DNA from: Knoxdaviesia capensis
Taxonomy: Eukaryota > Ascomycota > Sordariomycetes > Microascales > Gondwanamycetaceae
Assembly (NCBI GenBank): GCA_001510575.1
Contig: LNGK01000002.1
Coordinates: 649,355 to 713,354, forward strand
Direction of reading: 5' to 3'
DNA length: 64,000 bases
The notes below the pieces were generated by a model. That model worked only from the letters and a program-made list of their open reading frames with translations, did not search any database and had not been told where the DNA came from. Position numbers and translations under genes: made by a program. Below are positions 39,302 to 48,343 of the stretch, piece by piece (the stretch's first letter is position 1; every line of letters begins with the position of its first letter).

Positions 39302-40271
39302 ATAACCTTTCTTGATTCCCCTGACCGAGTTGAGATCAGAAGCCTCCCGTGAATCCAAGGAAGGCTATGGCAATGTAACGAAAATGTGTGCATCAATTTT
39401 TTAATGGGAGGGTTTTTGGCTCTGGGCTCCAAGTTCTTGAATGGTTCTCGATTCCAAACCCGCGAGTTTTTAGATTTTCTTTTCCTCTTTTAATTCTTAA
39501 TCATAGCGTGTTACCGGTGTGGCAGATCCTCCTTCTTTTTACATGTACTTCTCTTTTATGTGTGTGTATTTCTGAAGCAGACGCACTGGTGCAGGAGGGA
39601 GATCATCGAGAATTAACCTAGCTCTTCGTGGATGTGCCCATCTTGAAACAGACCCTTTTTATTATTGGAGTTTTTCTTCCCCCCTTCGTCTCTTGCTTGT
39701 TCATAACGTCTGGTCCATCGTGGTCGATTTCTGTCTTGGTATTTTCTCATGATTGCTCATTCTCTGTTTCTAGCATCTGATTTTTCTTCTATCTTTTTGC
39801 ATATAATATCAGGATCTTCCTGCTTTTCCCCCTGGAAATTTCTTTATTGGGCTGTTGTGTGTTGTGTCTAAGAGCAGAGTGGCAGATGTTGGATGTTTCT
39901 GGGAATCCGGGGATGCGAGAACCCCCCAAAATCCCGTCGCTGACCTTTGGGCGTGCATACCCCGGTTGGAGCTCCTCCAGCAACGAAATTGCGCCTTGCG
40001 GACCTGGCGGGGATGTCGACAGCAGCAGGGCAAACTTCGCAGCGAGCAGGGAGTGCAATCTTACTCGTCTCTGGTCGTTTCCTCTCCAAGCGGGGACGCC
40101 TCATTTCCTTTTCGGCCTCCGAGTGGCGCGCTAGCCCGTTGGCCCGACCAGGGGGGGCATCTTTTGGATGGATGGATGTTTGTGTGTTCTGCGCGGATCT
40201 CTTTGCTTTTTGGAGAACCAGACATGCAATTTTGCGTGCTGAGAACGGGTGGACTTCCCTGAAGCAGTGGA

Positions 40272-40289
40272 TGGGTGGGTGGGTGGGTG
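40272..40289 (+). repeat. (TGGG)4 repeat, potential G-quadruplex
   Basis: Four GGG tracts separated by single T, the canonical short-loop parallel quadruplex pattern. Confidence 0.85.
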
Positions 40290-40457
40290 ATCGGCAGCTC
40301 AGTTGACCCCTCTTGGGGAAGACGGACGGCATGGGGGGTGTGCGTATGTGTTAGTCAAGCTCTGCATCACGAAGGATCCGAGTGTGTTCCTGGCGCTGGG
40401 GAGTGGTGAACAGGGAAGCAAACACACCACGCAGCTGCTCCTCATAGTGAGACTCGT

Positions 40458-40479
40458 AGTGAGTGAGTGAGTGAGTGAG
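40458..40479. repeat. (AGTG)5 tetranucleotide repeat
   Basis: About five perfect AGTG units. Confidence 0.85.
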
Positions 40480-41387
40480 GCGGAGCGCGCCATGCAAGTC
40501 CTCCTCCTGTCATCTTGCTGAACCGGTGTTTTGATGCAGGCCCAGTGGCGAGTTGCTGGATGTTTAGCTGGTTCTCGTTTCTTGGGGCAAAGCAAGCCTT
40601 ATGCAGGTACGCGGGCTGCCGTTGGTCACACACACACACACACACTCTTGGCTGACTGCCCGGTGTACAGTACTGTATACTGTAGTATACACAACCCGGA
40701 CTTATGTGTGCTCTTCAGCTGCTGGGCTGAAATCTGTTCCGTCGCACCGATTCACGCGCCTATCGATCCCGCCCCGGCTTTCTTTGCTTCTGTCCTTCTT
40801 CTACGCGCCACTTACCTGCCTCTGCCTCTCTCTCTCTCTCTCTCTGTGTGTCTCTCTCAGTCTGTAGGTGTGCGTGAGATCCGTTGCCGAGAGTTCCGAG
40901 TGCACGATGTCAGCACTCTCAGCACAATGGCAAGGACGCAGGAAGAAAAAAGACCGTAAAACGATGTCCTGGCCTGCTCGTCGCTGGGGGGGATACACGC
41001 GTGAGTTGTTCGTTGTTCCACTGCGCGTAAGCACGCTGTAAGACCTCGTGTGAATCCCGCCTCTTCGTACAATACACACTCGTGTTTTCCACCCGGCGGG
41101 GGAACGATGCCCGCTTCTCGCGTTTCTCTCGTTCTTCTGTGGGACAACTGGAATACTCGTGGTCCGGAGTACCTTCAGCTTTTCCCCTCTTCTCAGCCAT
41201 GAACCGATACAAACCTAGCAGAGGAGGTAAGAAAGGAACGAAAACCCGGAAATTACAGCGTCACAGCGCCCACTTAAACTCTCTCTCTCTCTCTCTCTCT
41301 CGCTTCTCTTTTTAATAGAAAAATCTCCAAAATAAGAACCAAAAAATATTAATTTTGTAAAGGAGGGGGCGTGTGGCCAAGCTTCGG

Positions 41388-41443
41388 CCAATCACATCCT
41401 GTTGGTACCTGAACAGGGAACCCTGACAGACTGTGGCCAATCA
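41388..41443 (+). promoter_or_regulatory. paired CCAATCA boxes
   Basis: CCAATCA occurs at 41388-41394 and again at 41437-41443 in the same orientation. CCAAT is the binding core of the fungal HAP/CBC complex. No coding region follows within a normal distance on either strand, so whether these sites are functional is unknown. Confidence 0.3.
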
Positions 41444-42420
41444 GCGGCGCGGAGGGCGGTTCTTGGTCAGGGGAACCTTTTTAGGGTTTGTATCACGGGA
41501 TCCAGACACGGGCTTTCGGGCATTTGTTTTTGCTGGTGAACGAACGAGAGTCACGCACGTGAAGGTGAAGTTTTGGCTCTTGGTGGCTTGCTACTGGCTG
41601 GCGGGATTTTGATTGCACTTGTTCAGCTGACTTGGTGTTCTTCGCTTGTTCTGGCATCGCTTCGCTGTGATTCATTCGACCGGTGGACGGAGACACACAC
41701 TCCTGCTCTCCGCTGAGACCACCACGTGAGCCGGGTCGCGATGAGCTTGGAGTCTGGGGCCGGGACCGGACTATCGGCACGGAACCACTGACGGCTGTCG
41801 TCGTCCGGCCCGGATGCTGCTTGATACCCGCATCGTGAAGACCTCCGTGCTCTTTGTCGGTGCCGAGTCGGCGCTGAGCCTGCAGGCCGATTTGACCTGG
41901 AGGACGGACGGCTCGGGTAGGGCAGTTGGGCCACGGACGTGGTGGGGAGGGCAGAAAAAGAACACCGACGCTTGGAGCGCAAACCCTCATCACCGGGTGG
42001 TTTCTGCATCGGACAGACAGCCCGCGAGGCCTTCTCGCCGGCTCTCAGTCGACTGGGAATGGTGCCGTGCGCGCCTTCATCACGCCCTCCCACTACAGCG
42101 CGCCCAAGTCCACGATCCTCGGCCACAGCCTGCTAGACCAGAGGGACTTCGCTAGAGCCATATTCCGGGTCTGGTGGCAAGTATTCCAAGAAACCGAGAC
42201 TCACTAACTCACCCATCGCGGGCCAAACCAGCGACTTTCCTGGAATGTAGCTACAACAGCCTGAGCAGCCTTGCTATCGCCATGCTTAGAAAGCCAAAGT
42301 GACAGCTACGTACGCTCGAAACTACCGCTTGACGTTATCGATTACCCGACGGTAGCCGTGCCACCTTGTGCGTGTGACAGTTCCAGGGCCCTTCATCTCT
42401 GCTTGTGCTGCGATCTGCTG

Positions 42421-42424
<4 letters not shown>

Positions 42425-42468
<44 letters not shown>
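42425..42468. repeat. (CT)22 microsatellite
   Basis: A perfect 44-base CT repeat, the longest dinucleotide repeat in the window. Confidence 0.95.
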
Positions 42469-42471
<3 letters not shown>

Positions 42472-44649
42472 CCGGGTTTGTCTTGGTTGTCTGAGGTGTT
42501 TTGCTCTCCACGCCCCCCCTTCCCTTCCCCGAGGAGCGGCACACGCTGTGTGTGTATGTGTGTGTGTGTGTGCCGAGGGCTCGTCTAGTTTGTGTTTCTC
42601 ACCCCTTCACGCTGTCTCTCTCGCTGTTGTAGAAACAGGAACTTGGGGGTTGATGCGTCTTGGGAAACAACGAAAGAGAGAAAGAGCGGATCCGGCTGGG
42701 CTCGTCTGTTTTCTTTTCTTAGTGGAAGGGCGGAATCATGTGAGGGATGCAGCCCGGGTGCTGGTGTTTGATCGGGTTTCTCCGCCGGACGCGAACGACG
42801 GGGAAGCGATACGGGAAACACTGACTCGGGGGGATGCGATGGGCTGCGTTTATCGTGTCTGGCTATTCTATGCGTCTTCAGACAGTCTGAATCGGCTGAG
42901 ACTCTGGCATCTTCTGTCGGGAGCATGTCGTTTGCTTGTCTTGCGGCGGGCAACTGACCTCTGGTTCTTCCGCCTCAACGACGCCTGTCGCCAGGCCACG
43001 GACGACGAGAGCTTGCATCGAAATCAACTCATCTCCCTTGGCCAAGTCTAGGGGCCTGGCCACCTCATCGCGTCCTGTCTCGACACCGACACATTCTTCG
43101 TGATCTAGACCGATCCAACCGTCATGCCAGTGCCGTGGACTTCGTGCGACAGTGCACAAAGAGAGCAGCGCGGTAGGGTTTCTGCACGCCATTAACCTTT
43201 TCTTTAGGGCTTCCGCGGATTTTTCGAACATTCAACTCTGCTTTCTGTTTCTCCGATTAACAACCCCGTCGGGGACCTTGCGGGGAGGTCGGTTGGTTCC
43301 TAGCTTGTCCGTGGCCCCAGTGGATCTTATGCATCCACACGGGGGGTAGGCTACAATCTCCAGAAAAAGAAAGTGCCGGGCCTGCCGGCTAGGATATCAC
43401 TCCCCCGCATTCGACAATCGGGGTGGTCGAAGAAATCCGGCGTTCAGACCCCACTCTTCCCTCGCTTCTGCTGGAGCTAGAGCTCCGGCCCCGGCTCTCT
43501 CTTCCCCGCCCTCCCGACGCAGCATGTATCTTGGCCAGGTGGAGCCCTGCTTACCGGCATGTGAGATCCACAGTCCGCCCGCCGGCAGTGGAGACACCAC
43601 CTCCGGAGGGGGTGTCAGCTCGGCAGAATCCGACGGATTGCCCGCGTTGATCCCGCCAGATACTGGCTGGTCGGTGCCGACGTCGGGGGGACAGGAGCCT
43701 GGCGACCGCCTCGCCTCCTTGGACGCACAAATGCGACAAGGTCCGGAAGGAAGCTGATGTTCATGCGTACGTGTCGCTGGCCACAGAGCGCCGGATAAAT
43801 CTCGTGGCTGACCAGATTGCAGGTGGCTTTTTGCATCTATCTCTGCGCCATGGACACCAGGTATTGCTTGCTACGAGCACTCAACCACAGCCTCATTCCA
43901 TCGTTGCTGGCACTCTACAAAGTCTAAACCACTCTGATGAGTCTCCCTGACAAGTTTAAAACGGACAATAGGCCACACTTCCACTTTCACCTGCTACGCA
44001 AAAGGCTGCGGCTGCCCAAATGCCGACCCGGCTAAACACGTTTTGTGCTGTCACCAGCACACGCACACGATGGGCGAATTTCTTTTCCTCCGTCTCGGGC
44101 AAAATAGAAAAAGAAACGAGAAAGTCTTCCCAGGGTGCTTCGATATTGGCTACTTTATTTTGGGGGGCCTGAGATTCATGGCTGTCGTCGACATGCCATC
44201 ACCGCACGGGGTGGGAGAAAATTCTGCTGGTCTTCATCCTGGGATGGTGAACCGTGGTGCGATGTGATTTTTGGTCTTTTTGATTCCTTTTCTGTTCCTC
44301 TTTGTGACTTTGGCATGCTGGTGATGTTCGCTATTTCGATTTGACTAACCTTCTTGACTTTGTGAAGCGAGCTGCGAGGACGTGTTCTTCTGAGGTCTTC
44401 ACTGTGTCTTTTGTTGTCGGGGGAGGGGAGCGCATACACCAAAATCCACCTATCGAGAGACGCACGACACTCTCAAACCTCGCATTTGCTTGGCTGCATC
44501 CAGTCCTGCCTGGCCCTTCTCGGCTCCAAACCCCCGGATCCCGTGCTTGGCCACCCAACTGACCGCACACACCTTCCCCACCACCGTCTTACCCGATGTG
44601 CGCACTACTACAATCTCGGGTCCGGCTACGCGCCGCCCCGATCCCACAG

Positions 44650-45666
44650 ATGCTCTCGGCGTGGCTCGTGCTGTGTACCGCGGCCCCCGGCTTCGCCCAC
44701 ACCGACGCCAGCCACGCCGACACCCACGCCACCGACGCCCCGCTCAGCCGGTCGTCGCTCGGCGCCAACTCGTCCATCACATTGAGCCCGTCCGACGGGC
44801 TCGCGTCGTCGACCGTCGTCTCGATCTTCTACCTCGACGTGCGCGGCGACGAGGAGCGCGGCCTGCCGTACACCATGTACCACCGCGACGCGGCCTCGGT
44901 GGTCGGCGTCGACGCCACGGCGACCACCTTCGTGGTCACCGCCACCACCACCGACCTGCGCACCGAGTTCGACACCCCTTCGGACTCGGACGCCACGGCC
45001 CCGCCCACCACCCCGGCTGCCGCGACGACGACGACGACGACCACCACCACCACCAACGACGACGTGCCGCCGGCCGACTCGCGCGGCATCCCCGACCTGA
45101 ACATGACCGGCGTTGTCAGTACCATCACGCAGGGCCCCGCCACCTTCGAGTTCACCGGCTCCAACTTCGGGCCCGGCCGCACCGTCGTCAACCGCTGCGT
45201 GCTGGACGGCTTCACCGCCGCCACCTGCAACCTGACCCACGTTGGCGCCGGCTGGTACACCGCGCGGCCCGCCCGCCCCAGCGTGTTCCTCCCGCCGCCG
45301 CGCGCCTCGCCCGACCCGGCCTCCCCGGACGTGGTGCTGCCCGTCCCCGTCAACGCCGCCGTGGCCGCCGCGACCGACGCCGCGGGCCTGTCGCTGGCGC
45401 CGCTCGGTGCGGGCGGCGAGCCGCGCGTGCAGGTGTGGAGCACGTACAACTACTCGTGGACGTCCGGCGACCGCTTCGGCTTTGCGCCGGTGACCGTGAC
45501 CGCCGGGCTGGAGAAGCTGGAGGCGGCGCGCGATGCCGAGCCGACTGAGACCGAGGGCGCGGGGACTGATGAGTCGGCGGCGGTGCGGCTGGCTGGGCGG
45601 GGGATGTGCGCGCAGTGTGGCCTGGTGGTGCTGGGAGCTGTGGTTGTGGGGGCGGGTCTGGTGTAG
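44650..45666 (+). CDS. secreted Ser/Thr-rich protein with GPI-type C-terminus, 338 aa
   Basis: A single-exon frame with strong C/G-ending codon bias. An in-frame ATG at 44596 exists, but starting at 44650 puts a clear signal peptide (MLSAWLVLCTAAPGFA) at the N-terminus, so I prefer it. Visible features: a beta-rich first segment (TVVSIFYLDVRG), the phrase SVVGVDATATTFVVTATTT, a poly-Thr linker, LNMTGVVSTITQGPATFEFT, a paired-cysteine stretch (NRCVLDGFTAATCNLTH), PVTVTAGLEKLEA, and a hydrophobic end (CGLVVLGAVVVGAGLV) at the stop, as in GPI proteins. Asn-X-Ser/Thr sites occur at NSS, NMT, NLT and NYS. The order of these phrases matches an uncharacterised family of GPI-anchored fungal wall proteins I have seen in Sordariomycetes; the family has no function I can name. 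It is the second surface protein in the window, but sequence similarity to the one at 38622 is limited to composition. Confidence 0.82.
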   Translation: MLSAWLVLCTAAPGFAHTDASHADTHATDAPLSRSSLGANSSITLSPSDGLASSTVVSIFYLDVRGDEERGLPYTMYHRDAASVVGVDATATTFVVTATTTDLRTEFDTPSDSDATAPPTTPAAATTTTTTTTTTNDDVPPADSRGIPDLNMTGVVSTITQGPATFEFTGSNFGPGRTVVNRCVLDGFTAATCNLTHVGAGWYTARPARPSVFLPPPRASPDPASPDVVLPVPVNAAVAAATDAAGLSLAPLGAGGEPRVQVWSTYNYSWTSGDRFGFAPVTVTAGLEKLEAARDAEPTETEGAGTDESAAVRLAGRGMCAQCGLVVLGAVVVGAGLV

Positions 45667-45958
45667 TTTGTGGTATATGCTTCCTAATGATCGTTCTGGT
45701 ATCGGCTCGCCTTCAACTTGTTCCGGGTGTTTCCTCCTTTTCGGATTGATTCATCCTAGGCTCGGCTTTGTGGTTTTTCCTGTAGTGCAGATATTGGCCG
45801 TGCAATGTCCTTGAGTTTAATGTACGATCAGAAATGCAGTTAATGAATGTGTCTTGAGTCCAGCGAGAGGTCTCCGTTCGTGTGTGTGCAAGGACATTTA
45901 TTTGGGCGGCTCACCCATGTTACATAGGGACCATTAGTTTGGTAGCATTACATGAAAA

Positions 45959-46038
45959 TCCGATATGGTCTAGTGGCTAGGATACCTCGCTCTCATGTTA
46001 GATCCGAGGTGGCCGGGGTTCAATTCCCCGTGTCGGAG
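45959..46038 (+). tRNA. tRNA-Glu (CTC) with 8-nt intron
   Basis: All four arms can be drawn. Acceptor strands 45959-45965 and 46031-46037 pair (with one T-G); the D arm is GTCTAGTGGCTAGGAT; the anticodon stem is CCTCG/CGAGG (45985-45989 with 46005-46009); the T arm is CGGGG-TTCAATT-CCCCG. The anticodon CTC is at 45992-45994, followed by A37, then intron TGTTAGAT (45996-46003) at the canonical position after base 37. The discriminator is G and no CCA is encoded, as expected in eukaryotes. The D arm and anticodon are typical of eukaryotic tRNA-Glu. Confidence 0.93.
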
Positions 46039-46043
46039 CTCAA

Positions 46044-46059
46044 CTTTTTGATTTTTTTT
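46044..46059 (+). terminator. RNA polymerase III terminator of the tRNA gene
   Basis: T5 at 46045-46049 followed by T8 at 46052-46059, starting seven bases after the tRNA 3' end. Confidence 0.85.
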
Positions 46060-46537
46060 CCTGGTCGAGGTGGCGGGGCTTAGGGTTATATAGGGTCTGG
46101 TTCAGATGTAAGACGGATGAGTCGAGCCTTTAGGCAGCCATATCAATGCTACCTGGAGGTTCTTTTCCGAGATACCTTTCGTTCCCTTTTCTGCTCTCTT
46201 TCGATTTGACTCTACATATGCGTGGCCGATTATCTGGGAAGTTCTAAGAAACTAGTGCGTGAGACGGATCTCCGCTCCGTGATCACTCCTGACGCTAGGT
46301 GCAGAACACTTGAAGATTCAGAAACAGACTATAGAAGGTATATTGAACCAGGGAGCTGGAAGAGGCACCGCGATAGCCCCCAAGAAGGAGGCAGTATATG
46401 GTAAGATGATTTCATGACAGAAACAGCAGAAGGGAAACATGATGCAAGAAAGAACTAAACCAAGAAGCCGAAGCAAACCAAGCTACTCCCCTACTCCTCG
46501 CCCAAGCCGAAGACCCTTCTGAACAAGTCCCGCGCCC
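46060..46537. other. intergenic between tRNA-Glu and the aminopeptidase gene
   Basis: About 480 bases. The right-hand part should be the 3' UTR of the minus-strand aminopeptidase gene. Nothing else is recognised. Confidence 0.5.
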
Positions 46538-48145
46538 TTAGTCGACGAAGAACTTGGGCTCCAGCTCACCATACGACTGGAAGAAGTTGGTGAACAGACG
46601 CACGCCAAAGCCGACGTCGTGCGAGCCGCCAGTCTCGCGGATGCTGTGCATGCTCAGCTGCGGGTTCCCCAGATCGAGGGTGCGGGCGCCGAGCTTGGCG
46701 CTGAGCATGGGCCCGATGGTGCCGCCGCACGGCGAGTCGTTGCGCACGACGAACAGCTGCAGCGGCACGCCGGCGCGGCGCGCACACTCCTGCACCAGCA
46801 CGATGCCGGGGCTGTTGGTGGTGTAGCGCTGGTTCGCGTTGACCTTGAGCACGGTGCCCCGGTTGATCAGCGGGTGGTGCGAGGCCTCGTACTTGCCGGC
46901 GTAGTTCGGGTGCACCGAGTGCGCCATGTCGGCCGACACCAGGAACGAGCGCGCCATGCTCTGGTGGAAGGCCGCGGTCTCGCCGGGCTCGGCGCGCATG
47001 GCCGCGGCCGCGGCCGGCTTGGCGGCGCTGGAGAAGTCGCCGCCCGTCAGCCGGTGCAGCACCGCCGGCAGGAAGTTGGAGTCGGCGCCGTGGGCCGACA
47101 GCGAGCCAACCTCCTCGTGGTCGAAGCAGCTGGCCAGGCGGATGCAGTTGTCGGCGGCGAGGGCGGCGGCGTCGGCGGCCGACGCAATCAGGCCCTCGAC
47201 GGCGCAGTAGGTCATGCCGAGGTTGTCGAGGCGGGCGGAGAAGACGAACTCGTCGTTCAGGCCGCCGATGCACGGCTTCTGGGTGTCGAAGAGCACGAGC
47301 TCGAAGTCGATGACGTCGGCGGGCGCCACGCCGGCCTGCTCGGCGACCAGCTCGACGATGTGCGGGTGGTGGCGCTCGGTGAAGTCCTTGAGCGGCTTGA
47401 AGTCGCCGTCGGCGTCAGCCGGGGCGGCGGCGGCGGGCGGCTGGGCGCCCGCGCGGTTGAGCTCGGCCTCGACGAGGCCGGCGATGGGGAACAGCTCGGT
47501 CTCCTTGTTGGGGTCGAAGTTGGACGAGCGGTCGAGGTGGATGGCCAGGGTGGGGATGCGCACGATGGGGCGGTCGATCTTGACCAGGTGCTGCACGAAG
47601 TTGCCGGCGGGGTCGCGCACGAGCACGCGGCCGGCCACGCCCAGGTCGCGGTCGAACCACGAGTGCCAGATGCCGCCGCCGTAGATCTCGACGCCGACCT
47701 GCAGGAAGCCGGCGTTGGACTTCTTGCTGACCGGCTTCAGCCGCAGGCACGGCGAGTCGGTGTGGGCGCCGACCATGGCCACCGGCGACCCCGGCGTCCA
47801 CGCGCCGCCGACGGCAAACGCAATGATCGACGAGCCGTTGCGGGTCAGGTAGTATTTGCCGCCGGGGCGGATCGTCTCGCTCCACGCTTCGCGCTCCAGC
47901 AGCTTCACGAAGCCGGCTTTCTCGTAGCGGGCGGCCGCGGATTGCACGGCATGGTAGGCTACGGACCGGAGGGGGGGCACATCAGTCAGGTCAGTAAGTG
48001 TTCTGCTCATTGCTCTCCTCACTGGGGGGCTTCAGTGACGGTGTGCATGGTGGGGGGTGTGTGTGTGTGGCGGCGGTGACAACGTACGGGTCGGAGAGTC
48101 GGTGAGGAAGCTGACAAAGTCAACGGCTGCGGGCGGGGGAGCCAT
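46538..48145 (-). CDS. aspartyl aminopeptidase (peptidase family M18), 492 aa
   Basis: This di-zinc peptidase removes N-terminal Asp or Glu from peptides, in the cytosol or vacuole. Two exons on the minus strand, 48088-48145 and 46538-47958, with a 129-base intron (GTACGT donor, TAG acceptor); the junction reads FVSFLTDSPTPYHAVQSAAA, a family signature. Metal and catalytic motifs are present in order: GAHTDSPCLRLKP (His85), FSARLDNLGM, FDHEEVGS (the Glu-Glu pair), VSADMAHSVHPNY and the C-terminal GGSHDVGFG histidine. Length fits DNPEP/Ape4-type enzymes of about 485-500 residues. The ATG at 48145 has a strong context (AGCATGG). An in-frame ATG at 48343 would add 66 residues (see the separate entry). 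A hypervariable Ala/Pro insert (AQPPAAAAPADADGD) lies mid-protein. It is probably octameric or dodecameric like its relatives. Confidence 0.95.
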
Positions 48146-48343
48146 GCTGGACGAGGAGGTGGAAAACGGCACAGCAAACGAAGCAGTGGACGAAGTCGGG
48201 GTGAAGCAGGTCGTCGATGCCTCAGAAGCAGACGAGACAGACGGATTCCGCATGGACTTTCGGGCGGGAAGAGCGGGAGACAACCGGGCACAAGTCGAGA
48301 ATAGAGATGCTGTGGATCGGCGGCCAACTCTGGCTATAAGCAT
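48146..48343 (-). CDS. possible N-terminal extension of the aminopeptidase (mitochondrial-type presequence)
   Basis: From the ATG at 48343 the frame runs without stop into the M18 start at 48145, adding 66 residues: MLIARVGRRSTASLFSTCAR then a Ser/Thr/Ala-rich stretch with seven basic and only one acidic residue, the composition of a mitochondrial targeting sequence. This ATG has a weak context (T at -3) whereas the inner one is strong, an arrangement that favours leaky scanning and two products. A TATATATATA element at 48464-48473 lies about 120 bases upstream of the outer ATG, so transcripts could include it. Translation of the extension is inference. Confidence 0.4.

Larger units (their letters stand above)
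39302..44649. other. gene desert, 5.3 kb
   Basis: No gene recognised. The left 400-500 bases are T-rich and probably 3' UTR of the GPI protein. The stretch includes a TGGG repeat at 40272, a GTGA repeat at 40458, a CTGTA/GTATAC palindromic cluster near 40665-40692, CT tracts at 41279 and 42425, and two CCAATCA words at 41388 and 41437 with no gene that they obviously serve. Confidence 0.55.

Noticed and set aside
42061..42207. GC-rich patch reading as GAVRAFITPSHYSAPKST on the plus strand
   Set aside because: The coding look is confined to about 40 codons with no partner exon or recognisable family.
46619..48079. Plus-strand open frame of 486 codons opposite the aminopeptidase
   Set aside because: Antisense shadow of a GC3-rich gene; composition is Gly/Val/Arg/Glu repeats with no family motif.
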